Shown here: positions 1-9,038 of the stretch, piece after piece | Layout: each line of letters begins with the position of its first letter | How positions within the stretch are numbered: the first letter of the stretch is position 1 | NCBI RefSeq assembly: GCF_003383615.1 | Contig: NZ_QNUL01000006.1 | Span: 186,001 to 250,000, forward strand | Reading direction: 5' to 3' | DNA: 64,000 nt | Origin: Dyadobacter luteus | Lineage (GTDB): Bacteria > Bacteroidota > Bacteroidia > Cytophagales > Spirosomataceae | Made by a program: the position numbers and the translations under genes | Notes under the pieces: model-generated | The model's database searches: none | Told to the model about the DNA's origin: nothing | What the model saw: the letters and a program-made list of their open reading frames with translations, nothing else

Positions 1-1733
1 CTCCATCCAGTTTTGTATTACAGGCCGGGCATCTTTCACAGGATATTAAAGTACGGATTTATGATGATGCCTATATTGAGGAAAATGAGAGCCTTGTTCT
101 CACCTATACACTCACGAGCCCGGAGGGAGGAGATGCGTTCCCTGAAACCTTCGGGCAAAGCCACACTTTTACGATCGTAGATAATGACAGAATCCCAACT
201 TCGGTAAACAATGTTCTGATTTCCGAAGATTTTGAAAGAGGCCTGCCCGAAGGCTGGAATGTGGTGGGAGGCGGAGCATATCCTACCACCTGGGCGGTGG
301 TAAATCTGGGAACCGTATGGCTGGATCCACTAAAACCTAAATTGCTTTTTATAAACAGCGATGCGGCGGGTAATGTCAATATGGACAAAGTTGTGGAATC
401 GGCTCCTTTCAATACTGCCGGAATGAGCAATATCGAGTTGTCTTTTCTGGAATATTTTTATGTGTGGAAAAGCGGGTTTGCAGAACAGGCTTTGGTTGAT
501 GTATGGGATGGTACCGCATGGCGTAATATTCTAAAACAAACTCAGGAAACGGGTACATCAGGGTCGTGGGTTTCGCCGGCTAAACGAACTCTCCAAATTC
601 CTGCAGAATATGGAAATGCGGGGATGAAAATCCGGTTCAGATATATTGCCAACTATGATTATTGGTGGGCTATTGACAACGTGAAGCTAACTGCCGATTC
701 TCCGAAAAAGGTACAAACTGCTGTGATGGTTACCCCGGATATTCAGTATATGGGAGCAGGAGAAACTGTACAGTTTTTTGATCCTGGTACAGGTAATCTG
801 ATAGCGCGTATCAACAATTTCGGAGAGCATAACTATGGCTGTACTGCCGTAGCTGTCGACAGATCAGGAACAGATGCGTCGAGTTGGATGGGTGCTCATC
901 AAATGACTAACAAGACATTTAAGGTAACACCGAGATATAACAATCCGGGAGGTAGTTACGAAATTACATTGTTCTATGGCGCAGCCGAACTTCCTACTTT
1001 TAACGGAAGCCTGATTCGCTCGATGAGTAAAAGCAAAGACGGAATTGCATCAGCGGTTCCGGAGACGATGACCTTTGCGGCAGTAAGTCCTTCGTCTGTG
1101 TTCAACACGGATTATGCCTTCACATCGGTTTTCCATACAGGCTTCTCGGGCTTCGCGCTCTCCGACAGAGATTACAGGGAGACGTCATTACCGGTGACGC
1201 TGTCTCATTTTTCAGCGAAAAATACAGTTGAAGGCAATAAGCTAACCTGGGAAACTACCGCTGAACTGAGGAATGACCGTTTTGAAATTGAACGTTCTGT
1301 GGACGGGAAATTCTTTGAGCAAATCGGAACAGTGTCAGGTGCCGGTAATTCAGCAACTACGCATACTTACAAGTATGTTGATCAGTATTTCAAGTCTGGA
1401 TCCAATTACTACAGGTTGCGCCAGGTGGATACAGACGGTAGCTTCGCCTACAGTAAGATTATTTCAATTGATAACCAGCAACAGTCAGCTGTTGTAAAGT
1501 ACTTTCCTAATCCGGTACAGTCAATGCTCAATATTGATGTTACGGAAGGGGGAACTGGACATTGGAAGATAAAAATAGTGAATATGACCGGAAGAGTAGT
1601 TTTAAATGACATCAGTCTAAGAGTTGTTAACGGCCGGATTAATCAGAATCTGGAAAAGCTACCTACGGGTATGTACCAGGTCATAATTTCTAACGAAATT
1701 ACTTCCAGTACTTTTTCGGTATTTAAACTTTAA
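1..1733 (+). CDS. T9SS type A sorting domain surface protein (5' end outside window)
   Basis: The frame is open from base 3, so the ATG at 261 is internal and the true start lies left of the window. The first ~60 codons read as the end of a Calx-beta-like domain (acidic DDAYIEENE, then TFTIVDND). Next comes a choice-of-anchor-J/MAM-like jelly roll starting at EDFERGLPEGW, then a long beta-rich part, then a FnIII-like segment (LPVTLSHFSAK...LTWETTAE) often found before T9SS tails. The last ~75 residues are a type IX sorting domain: YFPNPV, then MTGRVV, then LPTGMYQV, ending KL. The protein should cross the outer membrane through T9SS and be released or anchored at the surface. Its function is unknown; adhesion or glycan binding is a guess from the domains. 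Confidence 0.88.
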   Translation, partial: PSSFVLQAGHLSQDIKVRIYDDAYIEENESLVLTYTLTSPEGGDAFPETFGQSHTFTIVDNDRIPTSVNNVLISEDFERGLPEGWNVVGGGAYPTTWAVVNLGTVWLDPLKPKLLFINSDAAGNVNMDKVVESAPFNTAGMSNIELSFLEYFYVWKSGFAEQALVDVWDGTAWRNILKQTQETGTSGSWVSPAKRTLQIPAEYGNAGMKIRFRYIANYDYWWAIDNVKLTADSPKKVQTAVMVTPDIQYMGAGETVQFFDPGTGNLIARINNFGEHNYGCTAVAVDRSGTDASSWMGAHQMTNKTFKVTPRYNNPGGSYEITLFYGAAELPTFNGSLIRSMSKSKDGIASAVPETMTFAAVSPSSVFNTDYAFTSVFHTGFSGFALSDRDYRETSLPVTLSHFSAKNTVEGNKLTWETTAELRNDRFEIERSVDGKFFEQIGTVSGAGNSATTHTYKYVDQYFKSGSNYYRLRQVDTDGSFAYSKIISIDNQQQSAVVKYFPNPVQSMLNIDVTEGGTGHWKIKIVNMTGRVVLNDISLRVVNGRINQNLEKLPTGMYQVIISNEITSSTFSVFKL

Positions 1734-1746
1734 AAAACAGTTAACT

Positions 1747-1797
1747 AAGCTGCGCCGGTTTGTCCTGAGGAATGGATAAACCGGCGCAGCTTTTTTG
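1747..1797 (+). terminator. Rho-independent terminator after the T9SS protein
   Basis: A perfect 15-bp inverted repeat (AAGCTGCGCCGGTTT at 1747-1761, AAACCGGCGCAGCTT at 1778-1792) is followed by a T run. An ATG at 1772 lies inside this hairpin, which argues against it as the start of the next gene. Confidence 0.9.
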
Positions 1798-1861
1798 CGT
1801 ATTTATGTCTAAATTGCTTTTTTTAATTTATTTAATTATTCCCGATACGGTCCTTAACCTC

Positions 1862-3289
1862 ATGGTAAAAAGAAGAGATTTTATAAAAGCCGGTACTCTT
1901 GCTGTAGCAGGTATGGCAGTTCCCCGTTGGTCGTTTTCACGCGATGCGCAGGATTTTCCGGTAGTGCGTATTGCGGCAGACCAGCGAAGTTTTAAGAGTG
2001 CAGCGGTAGAAGCTACCATTACAAGAATGAAAAAAGTGATCAAAGATCCGGAACTTGCCTGGCTTTTTGAAAACTGTTTTCCCAATACGATTGATACTAC
2101 TGTCCATTATAAGCCTATTGATGGAAAGCCTGATACTTTTGTGATTACAGGGGATATTGATGCGATGTGGCTCCGTGACAGTACTGCTCAGGTTTGGCCG
2201 TATTTGCCTTTGTTGAAAGAAGACAAGCAGCTTAAGGATATGGTGGCAGGACTTGTTCATCGCCAGACCAAATGTATCATTATTGATCCTTATGCCAATG
2301 CTTTTTACGACAGACCGAAGGAAAGCGAATGGACTTCCGATCACACCGAGATGAAGCCAATGCTGCATGAAAGGAAATGGGAGCTGGATTCTTTGTGCTA
2401 TGCTATCCGGCTTGCCTATCACTACTGGAAAACCACGGGCGATACCTCTCCGTTCGATGACGAGTGGCTGAAAGCGATGCGATTGGTTTTGCAAACTTGC
2501 AAAGAGCAACAAAGAAAAGAAAACCGCGGACCTTATAAATTTGGTCGTACTACGGCATGGTCTACCGACACGGTTCCAGGGAATGGATATGGTAATCCTA
2601 TTAAACCAAATGGATTAATTGCAAGTACTTTCAGGCCATCTGACGATGCATCTCAGTATTTGTTCTTTATCCCTTCCAACTTCTTTGCGGTAGTTTCCTT
2701 CAGGCAGGTTGCCGAGATATTGGATAAAACAGGAAAGGATGCGAAGTTATCTGCCGATTTCAAAGCGCTTGCTTCAGAGGTAGAAAATGCACTCAAAAAG
2801 CACGCAGTTTATAATCACCCGCAGTACGGGAAAATTTATCCATTTGAAGTGGACGGTTTTGGTAATTATCTGCTGATGGACGATGCCGGTATACCAGGAC
2901 TGATCAGTATGCCGTATCTGGGAGCGATGTCAGTAAAAGACCCCATCTATGTCAACACGAGAAAATTTGTATTGAGTGATTCTAATCCTTATTTCTTTAA
3001 AGGAAAGGCGGGTGAAGGATTGGGTAGCCCGCATACATTAGTAGATCAGATATGGCCAATGGGAATTATCGCCCGCGCGATTACATCTACAGATGAGAAA
3101 GAGATTGAAGCGCAACTTAAATTATTGAAAACAACCCATAACAACACTGGCTTTATGCATGAATCCTTCGATAAGGATGATCAGGCAAAGTTTACACGTA
3201 AGTGGTTTGCCTGGGTGAATACATTGTTTGGTGAACTGATCCTGAAACTAGAAAAAGAGCGCCCGCATTTACTGGCGAAGGTGTATTAA
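1862..3289 (+). CDS. Glycoside hydrolase family 125 exo-alpha-1,6-mannosidase, Tat-exported
   Basis: 475 residues from the ATG at 1862. An in-frame ATG at 1772 would sit inside the upstream terminator and add a hydrophobic stretch before the signal, so 1862 is preferred. The N-terminus MVKRRDFIKAGTLAVAG is a twin-arginine signal. The body is the alpha/alpha-barrel GH125 family (formerly DUF1237), with the family signature GDIDAMWLRDSTAQVWPYL around residue 97-115 and a length normal for the family. GH125 enzymes are metal-independent, inverting exo-alpha-1,6-mannosidases acting on mannans and N-glycan cores. The protein is expected in the periplasm. It stands alone between a terminator and an intergenic repeat pair, so no operon partner suggests its substrate. 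Confidence 0.93.
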   Translation: MVKRRDFIKAGTLAVAGMAVPRWSFSRDAQDFPVVRIAADQRSFKSAAVEATITRMKKVIKDPELAWLFENCFPNTIDTTVHYKPIDGKPDTFVITGDIDAMWLRDSTAQVWPYLPLLKEDKQLKDMVAGLVHRQTKCIIIDPYANAFYDRPKESEWTSDHTEMKPMLHERKWELDSLCYAIRLAYHYWKTTGDTSPFDDEWLKAMRLVLQTCKEQQRKENRGPYKFGRTTAWSTDTVPGNGYGNPIKPNGLIASTFRPSDDASQYLFFIPSNFFAVVSFRQVAEILDKTGKDAKLSADFKALASEVENALKKHAVYNHPQYGKIYPFEVDGFGNYLLMDDAGIPGLISMPYLGAMSVKDPIYVNTRKFVLSDSNPYFFKGKAGEGLGSPHTLVDQIWPMGIIARAITSTDEKEIEAQLKLLKTTHNNTGFMHESFDKDDQAKFTRKWFAWVNTLFGELILKLEKERPHLLAKVY

Positions 3290-3296
3290 TTTGCTT

Positions 3297-3403
3297 ACCT
3301 GCCAAAGTTACACAGAGGACCACAGAGTTTAAGGATAGAGCCACGGAGCAACAAATTAACCTCTGTGGCTCTCTTTTTTGTCTCCGTGGTTCTGAGTGTA
3401 ATC
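3297..3403. repeat. Intergenic palindromic repeat, copy 1
   Basis: A ~105-bp element beginning ACCTGCC and containing TTACACAGAGGA, then AGAGCCACGGAG (3337-3348) and its near-perfect inverted partner CTCTGTGGCTCT (3361-3372). It is repeated 35 bp further right. No coding potential is seen. It lies downstream of the GH125 gene and could fold in the 3' end of its transcript. Confidence 0.75.
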
Positions 3404-3437
3404 TCAAATCAAATACAAACGTGATATAGAGTTTGCA

Positions 3438-3534
3438 ACCTGCCAGGTTACACAGAGGATCACCGAGTTTAAGAACAGAGCCACGGAGAATAAACTAATC
3501 TCTGTGGCTCTCGTTTTTATCTCTGTGTAATAAT
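3438..3534. repeat. Intergenic palindromic repeat, copy 2
   Basis: Second copy of the element at 3297-3403 in the same orientation, with the same order of blocks: ACCTGCC, TTACACAGAGGA, AGAGCCACGGAG (3477-3488), then CTCTGTGGCTCT (3500-3511). The loop and right end differ from copy 1. With copy 1 it fills most of the 330-bp gap between the GH125 gene and the next lipoprotein gene. Confidence 0.75.
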
Positions 3535-3619
3535 CATAACTTATTTGAATTATTACATTTATTCATAAATTATATCTAAATTTATTGAAAATTATTTCTA
3601 CAAACTTATCCCTATCCTC

Positions 3620-4984
3620 ATGCTAATCAGATCTTTTCTGGCAGTGCTTTGCGTAGTCCTGGCTTTTCAGGCTTGTAATAAACCGGGTATGCAAAAAGAA
3701 TGGGCAACTGTGGATGTCAAGCACGAAGATTTTCTTAAAAGTGTAAATGTAAAGGGTGCCACCAAGGTGACGTGGGGTACTAATTCGAATATCATCCAGG
3801 TGGTCCTTCCTGAGTCGTATACCGATAGTATTGTGTCGCTTGATTTAACTTATTATGATGGTGCAAAGCTGGTACTTCAAGCGCCGGATGTAAATAACAC
3901 GGAGCATAAAGTGGGGTTTAAGTTCAGAGGAGCTTCGCCGCAAAATTTTAGAGTTTCAAGAACAAAAACGGAATCTTCTAAATCGTATTGGGTTTACGTC
4001 GAACATCTGGGAAAACTCTCCGCTGAACTTTTAACTTCTTTGGAGTTGCAGGCAATACCAAAGAAATCGGGTTCGGCTATAAGTGCGAAAATGAGATTGC
4101 TTTCAGGGGTAGGGACGATACCTGAAAAACCGGAAGATCCCAAGGCGCTTATTAGTGGATTGACTGATCAGGGAAAAAATGTAAGTGTTGCAGGTTTGGC
4201 GTATGCAGGTCAGTTGGATTTTCCAAATGTCCAGTCATTGACTACTTCATCTAAACTTTCTGTAAGCCTTACTTACGGTAATAAAACTTTTACATTTCCT
4301 GATGCGTATCAACCAGTACGTTCAGGTATATGGGCTAATATTTCGGGGATATTACCTTTGACTAAAAATAATGAGATTGAAGTCGATGGTGGTTATTTTC
4401 TGAATGGGAACAATTACCGGATCAAGCTGGAAAACGACTTTTTGGAACAGTCTGTTTGGCTTGATGCCCATGTAAAGACGCCTTCCACACTCACTTTTAA
4501 AATTCCGTCACGAGTAGCTGATCAGGATTATATTTTTACAGTTTATGAAGGTGAAATTCTGCTTTTACGGAGGAATTTTTTGGTTTCGGATGAAAGTAAA
4601 TCAATCAAAGGTATAGGGCGAATTTGGACAGAGACATTGGAGTTCCCGACTCAGGTCGTCTTTAATAAAAATCCCGAAAAGATTATTGTTAAAAAAGGAC
4701 AGGTATTTTATGCTGATCCCAAGCCTTGGATTTTCGGAGGAAAACACGGCGAGGGCAGTGCGGATAAGAAGATGCCAGATCTGGAACTGAAAATGGGAGA
4801 CAAGGTGGTGGTTATACCTGCTAAGCTCCGGGTAGATAATTCCTATGGTCAGGGAAGTGCACCGTTGTATTACTGCGAATACAAACTTCCTGCGGATGTA
4901 GTTTCGGGTAATTATGAAGCGCGAATGATCTATGAAAATGGAGAAAGGTCGGCGCCGTGGTGGGCTTTGGTAAAGGTGAATTGA
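3620..4984 (+). CDS. Uncharacterised lipoprotein
   Basis: 454 residues. The N-terminus is a lipoprotein signal with the lipobox FQAC (Cys at about residue 19), so the mature protein should be lipid-anchored in the cell envelope. The rest is rich in beta-strand patterns with no catalytic motif I recognise. The pattern of short repeated strands (for example SVSLTYGNKTFTFPD, DYIFTVYEGEILLLRRNF) suggests stacked immunoglobulin-like/TIG-like domains. It is monocistronic: a repeat pair precedes it and a strong terminator follows. A carbohydrate-binding or structural role is possible but not shown. Confidence 0.75.
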   Translation: MLIRSFLAVLCVVLAFQACNKPGMQKEWATVDVKHEDFLKSVNVKGATKVTWGTNSNIIQVVLPESYTDSIVSLDLTYYDGAKLVLQAPDVNNTEHKVGFKFRGASPQNFRVSRTKTESSKSYWVYVEHLGKLSAELLTSLELQAIPKKSGSAISAKMRLLSGVGTIPEKPEDPKALISGLTDQGKNVSVAGLAYAGQLDFPNVQSLTTSSKLSVSLTYGNKTFTFPDAYQPVRSGIWANISGILPLTKNNEIEVDGGYFLNGNNYRIKLENDFLEQSVWLDAHVKTPSTLTFKIPSRVADQDYIFTVYEGEILLLRRNFLVSDESKSIKGIGRIWTETLEFPTQVVFNKNPEKIIVKKGQVFYADPKPWIFGGKHGEGSADKKMPDLELKMGDKVVVIPAKLRVDNSYGQGSAPLYYCEYKLPADVVSGNYEARMIYENGERSAPWWALVKVN

Positions 4985-5001
4985 GCAGGGCGTATATAAA
5001 A

Positions 5002-5050
5002 GGAGCATGAATGCGGGGTGATGTTTTTCGCGTTCATGCTCCCTCTTTTT
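5002..5050. terminator. Bidirectional terminator between convergent genes
   Basis: Inverted repeat GGAGCATGAA (5002-5011) and TTCATGCTCC (5033-5042), followed on + by CTC and a T7 run, and on the minus strand by TTTTATAT. It can stop both the lipoprotein gene and the convergent PepSY gene. Confidence 0.8.
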
Positions 5051-5061
5051 TTGAATAATAG

Positions 5062-6249
5062 TTATATCACACTTTTCTTCACTAGTATTTCAGGCTTGAT
5101 CCTGTCACTTTTCGTCAATGCCTTTTTCGTTTTCTTCTTTCCTTTCTTTTTACGTCCCAACCATATAATTATTCCCGTTACGGGCAGACTGGCAGCAATA
5201 AATGAGGCAATAAAAGCGATGATTTTGGTGGGCAATCCCCACAAACTACCTGTGTGTATCGGGAACACAACCCTTCGCGCTTTAAATCCGGGTGTCTCAT
5301 CTTTGTACAATCGGGTGGATACAAGAGAACCATCCGTTTTACTGAAATACAGAAAACTTACCACATTACTGATTGCAGCTGCATCATCTGTTTTGGCTAT
5401 TGTGATACTGAGACTGTCTGCATCTAAAGTGGTGAAAGTTACTTTACCAGGATTGGGAAGAAGTTTGTGCGTTTCGCTCAGAATTTCCTGATAGTGTGTC
5501 GCAGATTTACCCATTAAAGAAAGTTGTGCAGGAGCCTCACGCTTTTGTTGGGGTTTGCCATCAAACGCGAGGTAAATCAAATTATTGACCCATTTGTAAC
5601 TCCATACAAGTCCGGTCAACGCAATCAGAAATACGAAGGGGAGTACATAAAATCCAAAGACGGCGTGCAAATCCCAGTTGAGGCGTTTAGGAGAAGCATC
5701 CCATTTGATGGTGAATCTCTGTTTTTGGTTTTTACGATTTGGCCACCACAGCACCAGGCCGGTGATCATAATCACAAGAAAACAAATACATGAGATTCCG
5801 GTAATGACTTTGCCTGTGTCGCCCATGCATAAGTACCGGTGAAGCCTGAGAACCACTTCGAAGAAAGTGTCATGTTCAGCGCGTGAGCCGATAAGTTGGC
5901 CGGTGTAGGGATTCATCGCAGCGGTAAGTAATTCCTTTTCTTTTTTACCTTGTTTGAATCCGAATAAGATACTGCGGTTCTCTTCTTTTTCGACAATAAT
6001 CCTGCTCAGCTTATTTTTAGGAAATTGTGCCTGTACAAGATGTGTGAGGCTATCGAGCGACAGACGGGAGCTATTTTCGGGAACCGCCACAATATGAAAC
6101 GACCTGTTGATCACAGGTTCCAGTTCTTCTTCAAAAACAAGTATACAGCCGGTGAGTGCCACTATAAAAACCACAAGGCCGGAGGAAATCCCCAGCCAAA
6201 GATGCAGTTGTGACGATATTTTTTTCAAAACGTTCTTCACAGTATTCAA
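5062..6249 (-). CDS. PepSY-associated TM helix protein (iron-uptake accessory)
   Basis: 395 residues with four predicted membrane helices: one near the N-terminus (SGLVVFIVALTGCILVF), two in the middle (ITGISCICFLVIMITGLVLWW; VFGFYVLPFVFLIALTGLVW) and one near the C-terminus (IIAFIASFIAASLPVTGIIIW). The loops carry PepSY-like segments. Members of this family (PiuB-like) sit in the inner membrane and are usually found with TonB-dependent siderophore receptors; some are thought to act as ferric-siderophore reductases. Here the gene follows such a receptor by 63 bp on the same strand, so the two are very likely co-transcribed. The last ~25 residues are strongly basic. Confidence 0.88.
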   Translation of the reverse strand: MNTVKNVLKKISSQLHLWLGISSGLVVFIVALTGCILVFEEELEPVINRSFHIVAVPENSSRLSLDSLTHLVQAQFPKNKLSRIIVEKEENRSILFGFKQGKKEKELLTAAMNPYTGQLIGSRAEHDTFFEVVLRLHRYLCMGDTGKVITGISCICFLVIMITGLVLWWPNRKNQKQRFTIKWDASPKRLNWDLHAVFGFYVLPFVFLIALTGLVWSYKWVNNLIYLAFDGKPQQKREAPAQLSLMGKSATHYQEILSETHKLLPNPGKVTFTTLDADSLSITIAKTDDAAAISNVVSFLYFSKTDGSLVSTRLYKDETPGFKARRVVFPIHTGSLWGLPTKIIAFIASFIAASLPVTGIIIWLGRKKKGKKKTKKALTKSDRIKPEILVKKSVI

Positions 6250-6312
6250 TGTTGTTCAATGGTGATAACTCCTGATCCTCCATTTGAAGGATCAGGTTCA
6301 TGCCGGCGTTTT

Positions 6313-8787
6313 CTAGAATGTATAGGAAACAGTTGCCATAAAGTTACGTGGTGCTCCGGGGAATAATCTCAGGTAATCGTAGCCACCCACCCAATAGGTT
6401 TTATTAGCCAGGTTGTTCAGGTTAACCTGGAATTGAAATTTGTCAATTTTATAGTAAATACCTCCGTTAAGAACCACATAGCCTGGCAATGTCTGCGTGG
6501 TGCTGAGTGATACATTTCGCTCTGTTACAAAGTTACCGCCGATAGCCAGTCCAAGTCCGCTCAAACCTCTGTTGGTGAAAGTATATTTGGTCCAGATGCT
6601 TCCCTGATTCTTCGGCGCATTGGGTTTTTGTACGTTTACAAGAACCTGATCAGCAGCTCTGGGGCCTCCGTCTGTGATTTTTGCATCGTTATAGCTATAA
6701 GCCAGAATCAGGTTCCAGTTAGGCAGGATGTTTCCGGTCATATCAAACTCCACACCTTTGGCTCTTTCTTCACCAATCTGACGCAAAAGGTCAGGTTGCT
6801 CAGCTACGTTGGCATTGTACAATGTGTTTGTCTGAGTGATGTTATACACCGAAAGATTGGCAGTAAGCCGGCCGTCAAACCATTCCGATTTCAAACCTCC
6901 CTCAATCAGGCTGCTTCTGATCGGATCAAATGGGCCTCCTGTAAGCGGATTGGCTTGTACCGCTGCGTCCTGGGGATTGTATCCTTTGGTGTAGGTACCA
7001 TACAAGTTCACATTTTTGTTGATCGTATATACAGCACCGACACGAGGGAGCAATGCATGTTGCGTCACATTGCTTTCGTTGTTTGTGGTATATCCTTTTT
7101 TATCAATGTAGGTGTCGTAACGAAGTCCAAGTAATATTTGCAGACGGTCGATTTTTACCTGCTCCTGTAAATACAAACCGTGTAGTTGATAGAAAACCGG
7201 AGTTGTTGCCGCATTGGAAACCACATTGAAGGTATATTTGGTAGGATCTTCCATCTGGTTATTCTGCAAAGTCAGATCATAATGGGTAATGTTCGGCTTG
7301 GGAATGCTTCGGGTAATGCCGTTTGCAGTGTAGTTATAAAACACATATTTCTCTGGTGTTTTGGCGTTGTAGGCCGCGGCACCCCCTGCTTTCAGCAAAT
7401 AACCATTGGCCGTCTGCTGTCCCGATCCTTTGGGTGTGTACGACTGGATATAGTCGTAACCTGCTACCAGTTTGTGCTCCGCTTTTCCTGTGTTGAAATT
7501 ATGGTTTACAAAAAGTGTAATATTATCCATAAAAGATTTGGTCTTACGGACAAACACCTGTCTGGCTACCAGATTAGGAATAGCTGCCCCAGCGGAGTCA
7601 ATCCCGTTTACATTGCTGCTGCGGTGTTCCAGCAAATCTTCATTATATCCTGTTCTCAGGTAAGCAACGTTCAGAGATGTATTTTGTGTAAACTGGTGAT
7701 TCAGCGATGTGGTAATCAGGTATGTCTCTTCATTCAGGTAATCATTTGCAGCATTCAGCGACGTTTTGATTGAGCTGGAATAAAGGTCGTTTCCAACCAC
7801 CGACTGACCACGATCAAGTCTGCTTTTGGAGTTGTTGTATACAAGGTCAAAGTTGATACGTGTCTTCTGTGTAGGTAGGAAAGAAACTGAGGGCGCAACG
7901 ATTATATTTTTATCAAACTGCATGTTTCTGAATCCCTGCGCATTTACATAACCAAGATTTAATCGGTAAAGCAATGTTTTGTTTTCGTTCATAGGACCGG
8001 TGAAATCGGCCAGAGCACGAAGCGTGTTGAAACTTCCTGTCGTAAACGAAAGCGACTTGCGTGGGGTCATCAATGGTTTTTTAGTAACCCTGTTGATGGT
8101 TCCTCCCGGAGAAGTATTACCATACAGCGCTGATGCAGCGCCTTTAACCACTTCGACCCTTTCGAGATAGTTAACCGGAGGCTGTTTCCAGAATCCTGAA
8201 AATGTACGTAACCCGTTGAACAATTGTGTGGTACTTCCTCCGTTCATACGGAAGCCACGAATGGTGAGGTCATCATAAAAGGTAAACTGGTTGACACCGC
8301 TCATATTCTTTACAGCATCTCCCATCAGGAATACTCCCTGATCATGCATGACTTCTTTCGTAATATAGGAAATGGCCTGAGGGACTTCGCGAACGGGTGT
8401 CGCAGTACGACTTCCGATAAATGACAAATCATTCTTATAGCTGGATCCGGAATTTCCGATGACGTCAACAGTTTGTAGGAGACGCGCATCTTCGATGGCT
8501 ACAAGCTCTACATTAATCGTTTCTCCATCTTTTATGTTTACCTGCTTTTCGATTTTTTTGAAACCTATTCCTGTTCCGATGATATGGTATGTGCCTGCGT
8601 CAAGCCCTGAAAATTCAAACTCTCCCGTATGAGATGTAATCGTCCCTTTTCCTGTTTCTTTCAGGATGAGGTTGATCAATTCAACAGGCTCGTAGGATGG
8701 TGATGTAATTTTTCCTTTTACAGCTGCTGTCTGGGCAAATGCACCAGATAATGCCACTGCAAAAAGGAGTGTAAAGAGTACTCTCAT
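6313..8787 (-). CDS. TonB-dependent siderophore receptor
   Basis: 824 residues. A signal peptide (cut after GAFAQ, ~residue 19) is followed by a carboxypeptidase-regulatory-like beta-sandwich (about 22-105, KGKITSPSYEPVELINLILK), a plug domain (about 120-230, with TPVREVPQAISYITKEVM and RVEVVKGAASALYGNTSPGG) and a 22-stranded barrel ending in ...MATVSYTF. The SPGGTINRVTKKP segment after the plug is typical of FhuA/FpvA-type siderophore receptors. It imports ferric-siderophore across the outer membrane with energy from TonB-ExbBD. First gene of a two-gene transcript with the PepSY protein. A consensus promoter lies 37-68 bp upstream. Confidence 0.93.
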   Translation of the reverse strand: MRVLFTLLFAVALSGAFAQTAAVKGKITSPSYEPVELINLILKETGKGTITSHTGEFEFSGLDAGTYHIIGTGIGFKKIEKQVNIKDGETINVELVAIEDARLLQTVDVIGNSGSSYKNDLSFIGSRTATPVREVPQAISYITKEVMHDQGVFLMGDAVKNMSGVNQFTFYDDLTIRGFRMNGGSTTQLFNGLRTFSGFWKQPPVNYLERVEVVKGAASALYGNTSPGGTINRVTKKPLMTPRKSLSFTTGSFNTLRALADFTGPMNENKTLLYRLNLGYVNAQGFRNMQFDKNIIVAPSVSFLPTQKTRINFDLVYNNSKSRLDRGQSVVGNDLYSSSIKTSLNAANDYLNEETYLITTSLNHQFTQNTSLNVAYLRTGYNEDLLEHRSSNVNGIDSAGAAIPNLVARQVFVRKTKSFMDNITLFVNHNFNTGKAEHKLVAGYDYIQSYTPKGSGQQTANGYLLKAGGAAAYNAKTPEKYVFYNYTANGITRSIPKPNITHYDLTLQNNQMEDPTKYTFNVVSNAATTPVFYQLHGLYLQEQVKIDRLQILLGLRYDTYIDKKGYTTNNESNVTQHALLPRVGAVYTINKNVNLYGTYTKGYNPQDAAVQANPLTGGPFDPIRSSLIEGGLKSEWFDGRLTANLSVYNITQTNTLYNANVAEQPDLLRQIGEERAKGVEFDMTGNILPNWNLILAYSYNDAKITDGGPRAADQVLVNVQKPNAPKNQGSIWTKYTFTNRGLSGLGLAIGGNFVTERNVSLSTTQTLPGYVVLNGGIYYKIDKFQFQVNLNNLANKTYWVGGYDYLRLFPGAPRNFMATVSYTF

Positions 8788-8824
8788 AAAGCTATTTGTA
8801 TGGGGGAAGTTGGTGTTAATGGCG

Positions 8825-8855
8825 CAAAAGTAGGCTTATTTAGACCAATACCAAA
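8825..8855 (-). promoter_or_regulatory. Bacteroidota promoter of the siderophore receptor operon
   Basis: On the minus strand TTTG (8855-8852), 19 bases, then TACTTTTG (8832-8825), matching the -33/-7 consensus TTTG-N19-TAnnTTTG. Transcription would start roughly 30 bases before the ATG at 8787. Confidence 0.7.
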
Positions 8856-8979
8856 TTAAATATCAATTAAGTTTTGCTATTTATGAGTCGCTTATAGGTT
8901 ACAAAATTAATTTGTAATACTTTGTATATGAGATTATTGTGAAAATTTTGAAAAAATCAATGAGAAGGTGCGGGTATAC

Positions 8980-9016
8980 AAAAAGCCTCTGCTGTTCATT
9001 TTGAACAACAGAGGCT
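8980..9016 (-). terminator. Terminator of the sugar epimerase gene
   Basis: Read on the minus strand: AGCCTCTGTTGTTC (9016-9003), loop, GAACAGCAGAGGCT (8997-8984), then TTTT. One mismatch in a 14-bp stem. Confidence 0.85.
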
Positions 9017-9038
9017 ATGCAGATGTGCTATCTTGTAA

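Noticed and set aside
3297..3534. Possible CRISPR array
   Set aside because: Only two copies, each ~100 bp with an internal palindrome, unequal loops and no spacers; no cas gene near.
7186..7773. 195-codon open frame on + opposite the siderophore receptor
   Set aside because: Shadow of the TonB receptor gene; composition typical of an antisense frame.
8825..8870. Fur- or DtxR-type box upstream of the siderophore receptor
   Set aside because: TTTAGACC-like half-site present, but no convincing inverted partner; iron control is likely but not supported by a visible site.
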